A stretch of DNA of 64,000 nt, from NCBI GenBank assembly GCA_028023455.1, contig JAQFVV010000013.1:3658001-3722000 (forward strand), written 5' to 3'. The position numbers and the translations under genes were made by a program. The number at the start of each line of letters is the position of its first letter. Position 1 is the first letter of the stretch. The notes under the pieces are model-generated. The model saw only the letters and a list, made by a program, of their open reading frames with translations. It searched no databases and was not told the DNA's origin. This document shows positions 48,855 through 60,330 of this stretch, one piece after another. The DNA comes from Epiperipatus broadwayi (Eukaryota > Onychophora > Udeonychophora > Euonychophora > Peripatidae).

Positions 48855-50175
48855 ATTTATTTCATTGATTCAGAAGAGGTAAATCACATTTCAGCAAAAT
48901 CCCTCATCTTTATCGTCTATCTAAAATCTATAAAGACCACATTCGATTTAAAACTTATTGTTAGTTCTAGAAATTCATCTTACCAGATGATAATATTTCT
49001 TGTTAATGTTCTTAGTCCTTTGATATATAAGACACAGACCTTTGTCAAAAATTCTAAGCAATTTGTGAAATATTTAATCAATAACATAAAAATTGAAAGA
49101 ATTGGCATATTGGTAAGCTTTCATGTAGAAAGTTTATTCATAGAGCATCCTGTGATGAAACAATGTCTACTAAAAAAATTATATGATGATAAGCCAGAGC
49201 TACTCTTCCTAATATAATGAAATTAATAATATTCTACATAATATAATTTCAGCACTGCATGGAATTCTTCCAACAAAATCAAGATATGTCTATGAGATCA
49301 CCATTGTCGTCCCTGGTTAGTAACATTTATATGGAAGAACTTGCAAAAACAGCCATAATACTACTCCACCTCCACCTAAATGTGATTTATTATGTGGATA
49401 ATAAATTTGTTGTATGCCACATGGTAAAACAGTATTACAAATATTCTGGATACATAACAATATATCCCTTTCAATTAAATTTGCTATAGAATCAGATCAA
49501 TAGCATAAATTGGAATTCTTGGATGTTCTTATGCCAAGGCTTCTCCATGACAAAATCAAAATTATAGTATACAAAAAATCCATGCACACATTAAAATATT
49601 TAATATATAATCCAATTATGATAGAAATACAAAACATGCACTAATATTATCACTATGGAATAGAACAAGAGAAATTTGTTTAGAAGCCAGTGAAATGGGT
49701 AATCTGGGGGGAAAAGATATATATATAACTATCATGAAGAATGGTTATCCATCAGCTGTTATTAAAAAACCTTAAATAAATAAATAAAAATATAAAAAAA
49801 AAAAAACAATTATTGATAGTATAATTTACTACACTCATTAATGATAGCAGATAACTAAAGAAAATTTGCAATTAATATAACAATAATCAGAACAGGTTAC
49901 TAAAACCATAATAGATTATGAGGAATCCTAACTTCTAGAAATGCTAAACTTAAAATGCTGAAAAACAAAAACTGCATCTAAGAAGTCTCATGTGAATGTG
50001 GATAAATATATATTGGTGAAACCAGTATCTACTGCAGAGTAATTAAAAGAGCACAACCTGATAATTAGAAGAGAAAAAACAGATGTATCAAAAATAGAAA
50101 CTATTTATGTATCAATGAAAGTATGATCAATTGGGAAAAAACAATCCATACTGGCAGAGAAAAAAAAGTACAAAG
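48855..50175 (+). pseudogene. PLE copy 4 (sense): RT and GIY-YIG
   Basis: Frames in order: 48987-49217 with FVKYLINNIKIERIGILVSF; 49259-49489 with MSMRSPLSSLVSNIYMEELA, the MGSPLSPVVANIYME box of Penelope RT, and NVIYYVDNKFVVCH, the RYVDD box with the second Asp changed to Asn; then FLDVLMPRL and YKKSMHTLKYL (49520-49600), the conserved region after the palm; then CECG-IYIGETSIYCRVIKRAQ at 49990-50060, the GIY-YIG nuclease with its CxC and YIGET. Stops separate the parts. Confidence 0.8.
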
Positions 50176-50334
50176 AAAAAATAATAAAAAAATATGTACA
50201 TGTCAATGGCAAATAATTACATAAGTCAACTTACTGTGATAATTCATAATGTTTTGAGAGCCATTCATTACATTGATCTTTAAAAAAAGTGGAAAAATTA
50301 AGAGGATCCTCATAAATAAGCATATAAAATTTCT

Positions 50335-50615
50335 ATTGACTGTTGCCTTTGATGGAATAGCCTAATTGGTTAGAGTGCCACTTTAAATTCAATATTCACT
50401 AATCCAAAGTTCCAATTTTGATTTCTATGCTAGTACTGTCACTAGTCAGACCAGCTACATCTGAAGAAAAGTGAATAATGTCACTTGAAAAATTATATTA
50501 TATACTAACCTTTGTACTTCTACTAATAGTTGAAAATATTTGAAAAGTTTAAAGTTTGAATTTTTTTTTAAGAATTAATATTAGATGATAGAAATAATCC
50601 AACATATAATTACTA
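50335..50615 (+). repeat. tRNA-like short element, family E (SINE-like)
   Basis: A pol III A-box-like TAGCCTAATTGGTTAGAGTG (50358-50377) is followed 30 bp later by a degraded B box (AAGTTCCAATTTTG), then a hammerhead-like motif (50461-50490) and a tail (gaaaagtttaaagtttgaa ... gaaataatccaacatat) shared with the foldback at 29950-30168. No coding capacity. Confidence 0.55.
50461..50490 (+). ncRNA. Hammerhead-like core, candidate E
   Basis: CTGAAGA (fits CUGANGA with A at the variable position), stem II AAGTGA-ATAATG-TCACTT (6 perfect pairs, one extra A before it), then GAAA. A matching stem I and a clear cleavage triplet were not found, so it may be a relic or a coincidence. Confidence 0.35.
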
Positions 50616-50994
50616 TAAGTATGCAATCAAGTTCACTATGGAATGTAATTAAATATGTAGATATATGACAGTTAAGAAGCAATATTTTTTTATGTTATTC
50701 ATGATTATGGCAAAAATGTCAATATTATATTAAGCATTTATAACATGAAGTAAATCAAATTATGTATTCTATTAGTCTTTAAATTATATTGTTACTGAGC
50801 AAATTCTGCTAATAGTATATAAGCTTATCATATATCACATTGAAATTACCTTAGGATTAATTAATCATAGAATAGTGATAATGATATTATCCATTTATAA
50901 TCCAACTAGTTGGCTATAATGATCATATGATAGAGGTAGACCCTTAGGTTAATTGTAATTTTTTTAAGAAAACAAAGATATTCCATACATACAT
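50616..50994. other. A/T-rich spacer, nothing recognised
   Basis: No supported feature. Confidence 0.4.
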
Positions 50995-51126
50995 CCAAAA
51001 ATCAAATTGAGAATAAGTTTTACTAATAACAATAATAATTTACTAACCCAATGAACTAATCCAAAAATGAGATTAAGAATAAGCTTTACTAATAACAATA
51101 ACAATTTACTAACACAATGAATTAAA
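50995..51126 (+). repeat. Tandem duplication of a 66-bp unit
   Basis: 50995-51060 and 51061-51126 share ccaaaaat, gaataag-tttactaataac, and aatttactaac-caatgaa with few changes. Confidence 0.85.
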
Positions 51127-51677
51127 AATATTAACATTCATTACATGGATTCTAAATACTTACCATAAGACTAAAGAATGAATAGTCCATCCAACAAACA
51201 CATTATATTCATCTTTCATTTAGCAAAAGCTGTGTTTAATATTTATTATTTAATATTCAATAATGTATATCAAATTATTGCTACATTAATGGAGAAATGT
51301 TAAATAAATTTACTCTATCCATATCATGGTACACAATAAATAACAATCAATGTGAGGAGAAAAGGAAAAAAAAAATGTCATTCTCTAACTAAAGCTTTAT
51401 AATTTGGAAAAAGACAAATCTCAAATATCAAAATCCCTATACTTCTTCAAACAATAGACTAATATAGGAGGGAGAGATAAAATTTAATCTCGCCACTAAA
51501 ATCTTCTCCTTCACAAATTGGGAAAAAAAACATTGCATAAAAATTTATGCTCTAAACCTAAAATAGTCCAACAAAAAAAGGGAACATAAAAATCTTTGTT
51601 TCTAAGGAAATCTGAAGACAACTGTTATATTAAAATTATGTAATGGATATGAGTTATATTTTATAAAGATCTCACAA
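51127..51677. other. A/T-rich stretch, nothing recognised
   Basis: No supported feature before the family B array. Confidence 0.4.
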
Positions 51678-51700
51678 ATAAGCTCTTAACAAGCTTTGCA

Positions 51701-51763
51701 GAATATCCTCAACCCCAGACCGGTTTCTACTACTGGCTTTGTCAGTGAGGTGCCAGGATATTC
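51701..51763 (-). ncRNA. Hammerhead ribozyme motif B1 (G8 mutated)
   Basis: Minus strand: stem I GAATATCC[TGGCA]CCTCA with TGGGG[TTGA]GGATATTC, 13 pairs including one G-U. The core reads CTGACAA, so the catalytic G8 is A. Stem II is short (GC with GU around CAGTA), then GAAA, palindromic stem III ACCGGT, and GTC. Probably inactive because of G8. Confidence 0.75.
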
Positions 51764-52078
51764 AAACATTAGATTAAAAATACTAGGATAAGCCCAGCAC
51801 TTTATCTAATGGATAACTATTAAGTATAAAATCTGAAATTTTCAGACATCCATAGGTCTTCCAATCCAGCTATCTAACTTAAATAGCCATATGGGCCTGA
51901 ACTAAGTTCAGATACACCATATATTAATAGCTTTAGCAATATAAAATTGCCAAAGCCTTAATAGCAAAAAAATAAAATTACAAATAAATCATCAGATGTC
52001 ACATGACCTAATTTAAACAAGCTTGTATTACAAATGTTTTATAAAAAGTTTGCAAATAAGCTCTTAACAAGCTTTGCA

Positions 52079-52141
52079 AAATATCCTCAACCCCAGACCA
52101 GTTTCTACTACTGACTTCATCAGTGAGGTGCCAAGATATTC
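52079..52141 (-). ncRNA. Hammerhead ribozyme motif B2 (core intact, stem II weak)
   Basis: Same layout as B1. The core CTGATGA and GAAA are intact. Stem II (AGTC-AGTA-GTA) can form only G-U pairs, and stem III is CTGG, where the palindrome of B1 is lost by G-to-A. Outer stem I has one mismatch (AATATC/GATATT). Cleavage, if any, would be slow. Confidence 0.7.
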
Positions 52142-52455
52142 AAGCATTAGATTAAAAATACTAGGACAAACCCAGCGCTTTATCTAATGGATAACTATTA
52201 AGTAGAAAATCTGAAAATTTCAGACATCCATATGTCTTCCAATCCAGCTATCTAACTTATATAGCCATATATATTTATATTGCTAAAGCTATTAATATAT
52301 GGTGTATCTGAACTTAGTTCAGTACCATGTGGTTATTTAAGTTAGATAGCTGGACTGGAAGACATATGGATGTCTAAAAATTTCAGATTTTCTACTTAAT
52401 AGTTATCCATTAGATAAAGTGTTGGGCTTGTCCTAGTATTTTTAATCTAATGCTT

Positions 52456-52493
52456 GAATATCCTGGCAAACCAGTCTGGGGTTGAGGATATTC
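52456..52493 (+). other. Family B unit with hammerhead core deleted
   Basis: Sense copy: GAATATCCTGGC is joined directly to AAACCAGTCTGGGG and TTGAGGATATTC. Compared with B1, 25 nt are missing, exactly CUGANGA, stem II and the inner strand of stem I. The outer helix GAATATCC/GGATATTC is perfect. Confidence 0.85.
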
Positions 52494-52560
52494 TGCAAAG
52501 CTTGTTAAGAGCTTATTTGCAAGCTCTTTATAAAACATTTGTAATACAAGCTTGTTTACA

Positions 52561-54620
52561 TTAGGTGACTTGATTTATTTATAGTTATAATATTAAATAC
52601 TCACAATAGTATTTGGAAATTTTGTAAATACATGTATACTTTAAGTATCTTACATAGCTATATCATTAAAATTGACTTGTAGCACATTTGAAAATTGGAT
52701 TTTGAGTAAAATGTTCAAACTCAATTTAAAACATGGTTCAAATTCTTGGCAAGATTTCTGCAGATTCTTATTTAATTTATTCATTAAATTGTAGGCAGTT
52801 GTTCCATTAATCAACTATTATAAGAGGTTCTCTAGTTATATTTTCGGAAGTAATTTAGCAAGTCAGATAATTGCTTCAGGTTAACATATCAGATAATCAT
52901 ATAAACAACAGCCCTAGATCTTTAGCATAGCAACATAAGAATGACAAACAGCACATTTCCATAGCCCTAACAAAACATACAAGGGATTATAACAGCTTAA
53001 ATGTTGGTTACCATAGCTAAAGTTAATGAATATATTCAAAAATACCAAACAATTTGATCATAAGTATTCCCTCTGTTATTATTATTAATATCCCTTATTA
53101 GAACTAGCCAGTGATAATTGTCAATTATTTGGTCTCTAGTCTGAAATCATTCTCTGCAGTAGAAACCAACTTCACTTCTAAAAATTGACTAAAATATTTG
53201 ATGATTCAGACTGGATAACTAGCTATTAACTGAATAAATTAGTTTATGCCTCTTTTCATAGATGAGTTACTTGTTGATTAAATATTCATCAAATAACACA
53301 TTTTACCCAAATCATAAAAGGCATCTAATTAGTTGTTTTTCTATAAACATTTTTACTGCTTTAAATCCTACTAACTACATAGTTTTAATTATATTTATTT
53401 TTTTAAATACCTTACAAACATCTATATAGGCTGGATAAGAATTTTATGAAATATAAATTTTCAATAATTATTTTCACATTACATCTTAATTATTTTTTTT
53501 TTCTTTACAAATAATTGAGTATATTTTATCATTTTCAAAATTATTCTGTCATCTTTTAATGTACATTTGACAATGATGCTATTTAATAACCATACTTTAT
53601 AAATACATCTCTGCAATCAAAATGTTAAATAGATGGCTAACTAATCTTGGTGAGAACATATAACAAAATTATGCAAAAGTATGTATCACATTTTCCATAA
53701 ATAGTACCAAACATAATGCATGAACCACTGAAACTATTCATAAGTATATCTAATCCTAAAACATATGTACAAAATATTTTAATATTTGACTTCTTTATTT
53801 TTATCATGATACAACATCACTACCCATTCTTTATCCAGTTTTTACTATTGTTAACCTACAACTAATACTTAAATTATTTTATCGTTTTAGATCAGCTATG
53901 CAACTATTTTCAATAATCATAATGTTTCATGTTACATTTAAATTATAAAAAATAATTGATATTAATAAAGGGTTATAATATAGGAGTCCTAAATATCTCT
54001 TACAAACCTCTCCCAATCTAGAATTGTATTCATGCTTTTCAGCTGCAATCAATACATAAATCACATGGTAATATATTCCATGCTTTTTTAACATTTTGCC
54101 TTTGTAGCATTTAATACATATTTTTTAAACAAGTGTACATGTTATCACAAAACATTCACTTGCAAAACATATGAAAATTCCCACTGGATAGTTACAAATT
54201 TCAAAAATGCTGAAAAATCATTATTTATTTTGATGAAACAACAGTTTCAGTGAGACTTTTGTACTTTTCATAAATGGTTTGGTTAAAAAGATGATGTTCA
54301 AATTTATTTTACAAAATATGTTATATGTCTATCATAATAATATTTATTTCATTTACTAATTTAAAGTATTTAATATAAAATATACATACTTATATGTAAT
54401 TATCATTTTTCCAAATCCATTGATTTCTTTATTTGGTTCTGTTATAAATTATGATCCTGATACACTATTTTTTGCAGGAAGTATTTAAAAATAACTTTTT
54501 TTTAAATATTATTAAGCATTAGAATTAATTAAATTCATCCCAACTTTTCATATTTTGCTATTCATTCTTTAAAACATTTTTTATTTATTTGTAAATTTTG
54601 TCTTTTTTGAAAGAAAGGCA
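52561..54620. other. A/T-rich stretch, nothing recognised
   Basis: No supported feature. Confidence 0.45.
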
Positions 54621-54624
54621 GAAT

Positions 54625-54730
54625 TATGTCAAACATTATTAGCCGAGAGGTCAGCACAGCCGCCTTGCAAGCAAGCAGTTGGTTGCAGACGGTTGTTGCG
54701 GGTTCGCCTTCCGGCTGATGCTATGACATA
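54625..54730 (+). repeat. tRNA-derived hairpin element
   Basis: TAGCCGAGAGGTCAGCA (54640-54656) matches an A box, CCTTGCAAG matches an anticodon loop with TGC (Ala-like), and GGGTTCGCCTTCC (54700-54712) matches a B box. A 20-nt insert sits between anticodon and T arms. Ends TATGTCA and TGACATA are complementary and AGCCGA pairs with CCGGCT, so the acceptor stem is extended. tRNA pairing rules are broken in places. A tRNA-derived SINE head is more likely than a working tRNA gene. G/C content is far above its surroundings. Confidence 0.6.
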
Positions 54731-55159
54731 TGGAAAAAAGCTGAATTATTAAAAATCATACATTTTAAAAATCAACTGGATTTTCTTAAAAATACTATTA
54801 GATTAAATCATTTATTAAAAAAAAAATATTATCTAATCACTACAATTAAAAATTAACATTGATTTTTAAAACTATTTATAATTACTGTAATATTAAAAAC
54901 CAGAAAACATATCAAACTTCTTATTCTACTCCAGGCTGGTAAAAATTCAAAGCAAATACTAATAAAGAATCTGTCTCAAAGTAATAAACATGAAAATAAA
55001 ACGGCAATGTTGCACAAAGCAATTTCTTCTCATCCAGATTCATCAAATTGTAAAAACAGTATTCTCATAAACACATCAACTACCCTAGAAATCATCAGTA
55101 ACTTATGTGATTCAATCAAAGACAGTCATTAGTTTTCAGATAAAGCAGAATTTTAAATA
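54731..55159. other. A/T-rich stretch, nothing recognised
   Basis: No supported feature. Confidence 0.4.
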
Positions 55160-55480
55160 GTAGGATGAAAAATTACTCTAAAAATTCCTCCCCCAAAAAA
55201 TGCAACACATCTTGCAATGAAAGAAATCTTTTTAAAAGAATGAGAAGGACCAACTCCAAAATTAAAATTAAATCAACAATTCATGTTGTAAAATAGATTA
55301 CACAACCTAATAACAGATTATCTTATCTGAAGAAATTTCACTGTATTGGATAATGCAGAAACAGGACAGAACTTTTGTTTTATCTCAAGAGTAGCTACTC
55401 CATTTATCAGAAATAGGTGCTCCTAAGCATCCAAAAGATCCAAATGATTAATGTTTCTATTGCAACACACAATAAAAAAA
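55160..55480 (+). pseudogene. Unrecognised coding-like remnant
   Basis: One plus-strand frame reads IPPPKNATHLAMKEIFLKE, stop, EGPTPKLKLNQQFML, stop, and later NFTVLDNAETGQNFCFISRV and ATPFIRNRCS. About 100 residues with five stops, all single-base differences from sense codons. Looks like a dead protein-coding piece; family unknown. Confidence 0.35.
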
Positions 55481-58400
55481 TCCTCATCATAGAAAAGTAT
55501 ATAAATCTTTATCACAATGATTAAATTAAAGAGAGGAGAATAACATGTCATTTATTATGAAATATGATGTAAAGTGTTAACCAAAATCTACAATTGACCA
55601 GATAAGTCTAGCTTTTTTAGTTAATATATTGATAATTTGTTAGCATTAAAAAAGATTTTTTATATACTATACTTTTGTATCATTTTTCTTTTTAATTTTG
55701 TTTCCCTTCCCACAAAACCCTATCACAGGTTTATGTATTACTAAAGTGAATATAATGGTCTCACTTTGCTAATACATTTATATACTCTATAATTGGACAA
55801 TCCAGTTTCTTCCTCGTATTCTTTTATTTAAAGAGATAAAATACTCAGTAAATATTTCTCAATTCTTCAGTAGTATCTTGGTCTATGTGGACATAGTAAA
55901 TTTATAATAACCAATGTAGTTGTTGCTGGAGCTAGAATTTTTGTCTACAATAAATCCCTCTTTCCATGTTTCAAAATTCTATATATAATTCATCATATGA
56001 ATATAATAATTATATATCATGCTTAACTTATAAGGGCTGGATTTATACAATGAACTAGTGTTAATCAAATAAATTAATGAAATATAATTGATATTAGCAA
56101 ATAATTAATATCCAACTGTATTCTGAGTTTGTAGTTAAATATTTGCATTTGATTAGTAAAAATCTTGTAAGGGCTAACCCTAGCTATTTTTCTACTAAAA
56201 AAAATCCCACTATCTTTCTTGGTTGTTCTGTTATTCTAACTGCCTGATCTACATTTTATAGCCCTTTTTTCATTTCTGTTAGTGTCTCTACCATTAGTGG
56301 TAGATTAAATATGTAAAGGCAATCAATACTTTTATTCAATCATGACATACTTACTCCTTAAGTTCTTTACTCCAGAGGCAGTAATGTCTGAGACTTTTTT
56401 TAAAATAAAAATTAATATTCTTTTCCTTGATATAGAAGCTTAATTTTCCTTTAATCAAAATTATTTCATCTGTAATCGGTCATTTTTCTGGAAAATCAAA
56501 TCTCTGACCATTCTTGACAAAGAGTTAGAATCACCCCAATTTAAACTAAAGCACATTTCAAGTGATTCTTCTTCAGTTGACTCAATTATGTTATATAAAA
56601 AAGTATAAGCATATGCAGCATACATTCACTGACTGCCTTTCAACTACAAAGTCCAACATTTCCTAATCCTCTGAAATTGTTCTAAATAATACCCTTCAGT
56701 TATGGGCAAAAAAAATTACGCCTTTATCTGTTCTCAGTGATTCTAATTTGATTGCTGGAGAAGATATCCTATCTCTTGTCTTCTTTAACTTTAAATCTCA
56801 TCTGCAAAAGCTTATTTTCGAAAAACTTTATTCTTTTTTATTTGGTATCACATTAAAATATCATAAAATCACTTTGACATAAAACTGAACTCCACTCTAG
56901 AAAGCATATATCCATAAATATATGTTATTCTCAAGTATTCACTGATTCTCATTAGTCACTTTACTATTCCTCTAATAAATAATAAGTTATTTTCTTTCAA
57001 GACAGATTTATACTATACATTAACTATACCTAGTATCTATGGTTTCATTTCTTAAAAAATACCTTTTCTTCCCCAAAAAGATAATGAAACATAATCTTTT
57101 GTGAAAGAAGGGATGAATGTATCTGGTAAATATATGAGACTATGTTTTAATTATATCCAGTATGTTTGACATTCATCTAGAATCAAGAAAAGCAACAGGG
57201 CAAAAAGCTTATTGAAATCTATAATAGTTAAAATACATACCTGTAAGAAAAAGATTTCTAGCTTTAGGAATAATTGACATGTTTTAAATAGGTCTTACCC
57301 TATTTAAGTATAAATAAAACTGTCTTTACTAGAGACCTATTAACCAATTATTTATAGAATTGGATTTTAGGTAGATGATAAATCTGGAAATGTACTTATT
57401 ACCATCATTAAAAAATGTGTGGCAATGTATTTACAAATAAATGATACCAGGTTTAATTATTATCATTATTTTGTAGATAAATAAGCTTGTTACATAAAAT
57501 ATGCCCAACATCAACATACTAGTAACATCATTGTTCCTTTTGACACAATAATTTGTGGCAAAAAAAAAAAAAAATTTATTTGGCAGATATTCTTCTCTCA
57601 TTACAATATAAATGTGCACATCCATAATAAATAATAAGAGTGAACTGTTTTTAATTATAATATCTAAATTGTACTCAAAGCTAGCCTGTAAATAAGAATA
57701 ATCATTAAATTTTTATCTGTAATTTTTAATAGGTTTCCATTTTATCATTTTTGTATACCTAATTATTCAATTTCACTAGTACTTTGAAAAACAATAGATA
57801 TAAGCTCAATGTCCATTTGCCCATCTACTAAAAGGTAATCTCATATATTGTCTCAGATAATCTTTAAGCCATCTTTAATCACCTATGGGAAGAACACTTT
57901 CTTTTTTTCATTTATGCTCAAAACACAAAACTGATTTATAAATCTATTATCATACTCAATTTATTACTTTTTTTTAATTAACTTTATAAATATTTCTTTT
58001 TCTTCTCAATATTTTTTTACCTTTATAATTTCCTTTCTTCAAATGTACATCACTAAAGATTTTGATCTTTTCTTAGGTATCTAAATCACTATTCACATTA
58101 AGGTTAAGCCATAAACAAAAACAAAAATTTTATTAAATCTAACTTGTGGACCATGCAATAACCTCCTATCTTTATTAAAAGCACAAACTTTCATTGTAGT
58201 CTCCTGCCAGATGGTAATTTAGCTTTCATCAATTTAATTTATGAATTCTTTTAAGTACAGAACCTTTTAATAAAAATATTAATTTAATAACTAAAGATTT
58301 TTGATAACACAATTTTTTCCTCAAAGAATGTTGATTTTGATTTTAAAATAAAGTTAATCAATTTTTAAATAATTAAAAAAAAGCAGAAAACATAATTTCA

Positions 58401-59828
58401 AATAATATATCATAATAAAAAATTTGTTCTCAAACATAAAACTATTAATGCCAAAAAATTCTATTTTATCTATAATATATACAAGTAAGGAAGGCATAAT
58501 TCTATTTATTTTTAATGAAAAAGGAATGCGCTAAAAATATTTAAATATAAAGAATATTTAAATATAAATATTATATTTTGATTTTAAAAATCAATATTTG
58601 AGGCAATACTTCTTCATGTACCTTATCTCACTACCTTCCTCGTTCTCTCTCTATATATATTGCAAGAAGTTTAAATCTTAACTTTCTAAACTAATTATTA
58701 AAAAGTCTACACAATAGTTTAAAACATAAAACGTATTTGTTTAAAGTTTGCAGAAAATATTTTCAGTGATTTTTAAAAGACTACGTTGATTTTATTAATG
58801 GTATTTGTCAGATTATTACAACAAAATAGGCTATAAAGAAATTAAACAGGAAATGGCATCTCCCTCTTTAACTGAACTATCCCATTTATCCTACAGTCTA
58901 GCCAATTTACTCAGCAAGAGATAAAATCTCTAGGGATAAATGATTTCACAATCTCATCACATTTTACAAATCTTCAAAAAGCAATCCCAAATTATTATAA
59001 TCACTAGTGGTCATTTTTCAAAGTATCAGGTGATGGTGCTCAAACACTTTCATGATTTATAGCACAGAAAGACAGCTAGTTCACCTGCAGCCTTATTAGT
59101 TGACAGATTTTACAAATAAACTTCAGGCCACCAAGATTAAATTACCAGGTTTATTAAATCACAGTAAACAAATCCATTAAAACAGAAATAAAACTTGAAA
59201 AAGTGACTATAAAACATTTACAGTGACTTTTAATAAATAAGCAATTACTAAAAAGAGTAATTAAAGGATAAATAATTAAGTGTTATTAAATAATGCCTCA
59301 CAATTTCTTCCAAAAGGCAGTATAAAATTTTCACTCTTAAATAAAATTTTAATAAACAATTAGTTTTATTAAATCCAGCAATCTACAATTTTAATCCTTG
59401 ATTAAATTATTCAATTAAGTGCCAGATGTTGCAAAAAAAAAAGAATTTGCATACAAGTTAAATAGCTATTAAAATACCTTACTAATAAATTATAAATAAA
59501 ATAGCTAGTATGCTTTGAATAAGGAAAGATTTCCATATTACTGCACTGTTCGCCACAAAATATTTAAATAAACGAATTACAAAATAGTGTGTAATCTCAA
59601 TTGTATATAGAAATAAATACATTAAAATTATTTTAAATTAGATATTTTGTTGTGAGAAGTACTTTATTTTTTTTTTAAAAAAAAAAGCAAATATCCATTA
59701 AAAATAAGATTTAAAAACATTACAATTAAAAAAATCTAGGACTTAGCTCACATGAATATTTCAGGAGCATAACTTCAAACAGAAATATAATTAGATCACA
59801 TGACCTCATTCTCTTAAGCTTGTAATAT
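55481..59828. other. A/T-rich stretch, nothing recognised
   Basis: Over 4 kb without recognisable genes, terminal repeats or tRNA-like boxes. Some C/T-rich stretches at 56200-57100 and 57770-58240 would be weakly coding-like but carry no motif I recognise. Confidence 0.45.
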
Positions 59829-60054
59829 ATAAACAATAAGCATTACCAATTGCTCAACAAGCTTTATGATAAATGCTTAGCCAGAGAAAGCATTTAAAAT
59901 ATCTCTGCCAGGAATCCCCCTGGCCCAAACCTCTGACCATGGTTTTGTGCTTTGGCATTCCTCAAAGAGGCACTAGGATATCTTCAGAAATGCTTTCTCT
60001 GGCTAAGCATTTATCACAAAGCTTGTTGAGCAATTGGTAATGCTCATTGTTTAT
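59829..60054. repeat. Hammerhead family C foldback
   Basis: The arms ataaacaataagcattacc ... tttatgataaatgcttagcc and ggctaagcatttatcacaaa ... ggtaatgctcattgtttat pair over about 75 bp. Between them lies a degenerate hammerhead. The element inserts in A/T-rich DNA and has no coding capacity. Confidence 0.85.
59896..59984 (-). ncRNA. Hammerhead ribozyme relic C
   Basis: Minus strand: CCTCT, then TTGAGGA (C3 to U, otherwise CUGANGA), stem II TGC-CAAA-GCA, AAAA in place of GAAA (G12 to A), palindromic stem III CCATGG, then TC and AGAGG, which pairs with CCTCT. The stem I sequence differs from families A and B yet still pairs. Two catalytic changes make it inactive. An extra hairpin (CCAGG...CCTGG) sits in the stem I extension. 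Confidence 0.55.
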
Positions 60055-60252
60055 GGAAATATAATATTTCTTTATAAATAAATTAATAAATAGGCAAATT
60101 GTTTATAGAAATAAATTAATCAGTAAAATTAAATATGATAAAAGAAAAATGGGAAAAAGAAAAGTGAAAAGTTTAAAGCTAGAATGAAGATTTTATTTTC
60201 ATTACTTATTATAATATTTGATTTGAATTCAAGTGATAAATTTAAACTACTA

Positions 60253-60330
60253 AACATCACATGATCACTATCTCATACTAGTATGAGATAGTGATCATGT
60301 GATGTTATGAGATAGTGATCATGTGATGTT
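60253..60330. repeat. 54-bp perfect palindrome with an extra arm
   Basis: aacatcacatgatcactatc... to ...gatagtgatcatgtgatgtt (60253-60306) is a perfect palindrome centred on ACTAGT. A third copy of the arm, atgagatagtgatcatgtg, follows directly (60307-60330) and leads into family A. Confidence 0.95.

Larger units (their letters stand above)
51678..52560. mobile_element. Hammerhead family B array: two tandem units plus an inverted unit
   Basis: Two antisense units repeat with a period of 378 bp (gctttgca at 51693 and 52071). A third unit (about 52277-52555) is inverted. Shared landmarks are agctcttaacaagctttgc, tctaatggataactattaag and gatagctgga-tggaag. Each antisense unit carries a hammerhead; the inverted unit has lost its core. 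Non-coding, with the size and tandem layout reported for animal retrozymes and PLE terminal repeats. Confidence 0.8.

Noticed and set aside
51701-51763. Reading the family B motif as an ordinary protein-element terminal hairpin
   Set aside because: The ordered CUGANGA-like, GAAA, palindromic stem III, GUC and paired stem I parts fit a hammerhead much better.
54625-54730. Functional tRNA-Ala gene
   Set aside because: The anticodon stem and D arm do not pair properly and a 20-nt insert disrupts the fold.
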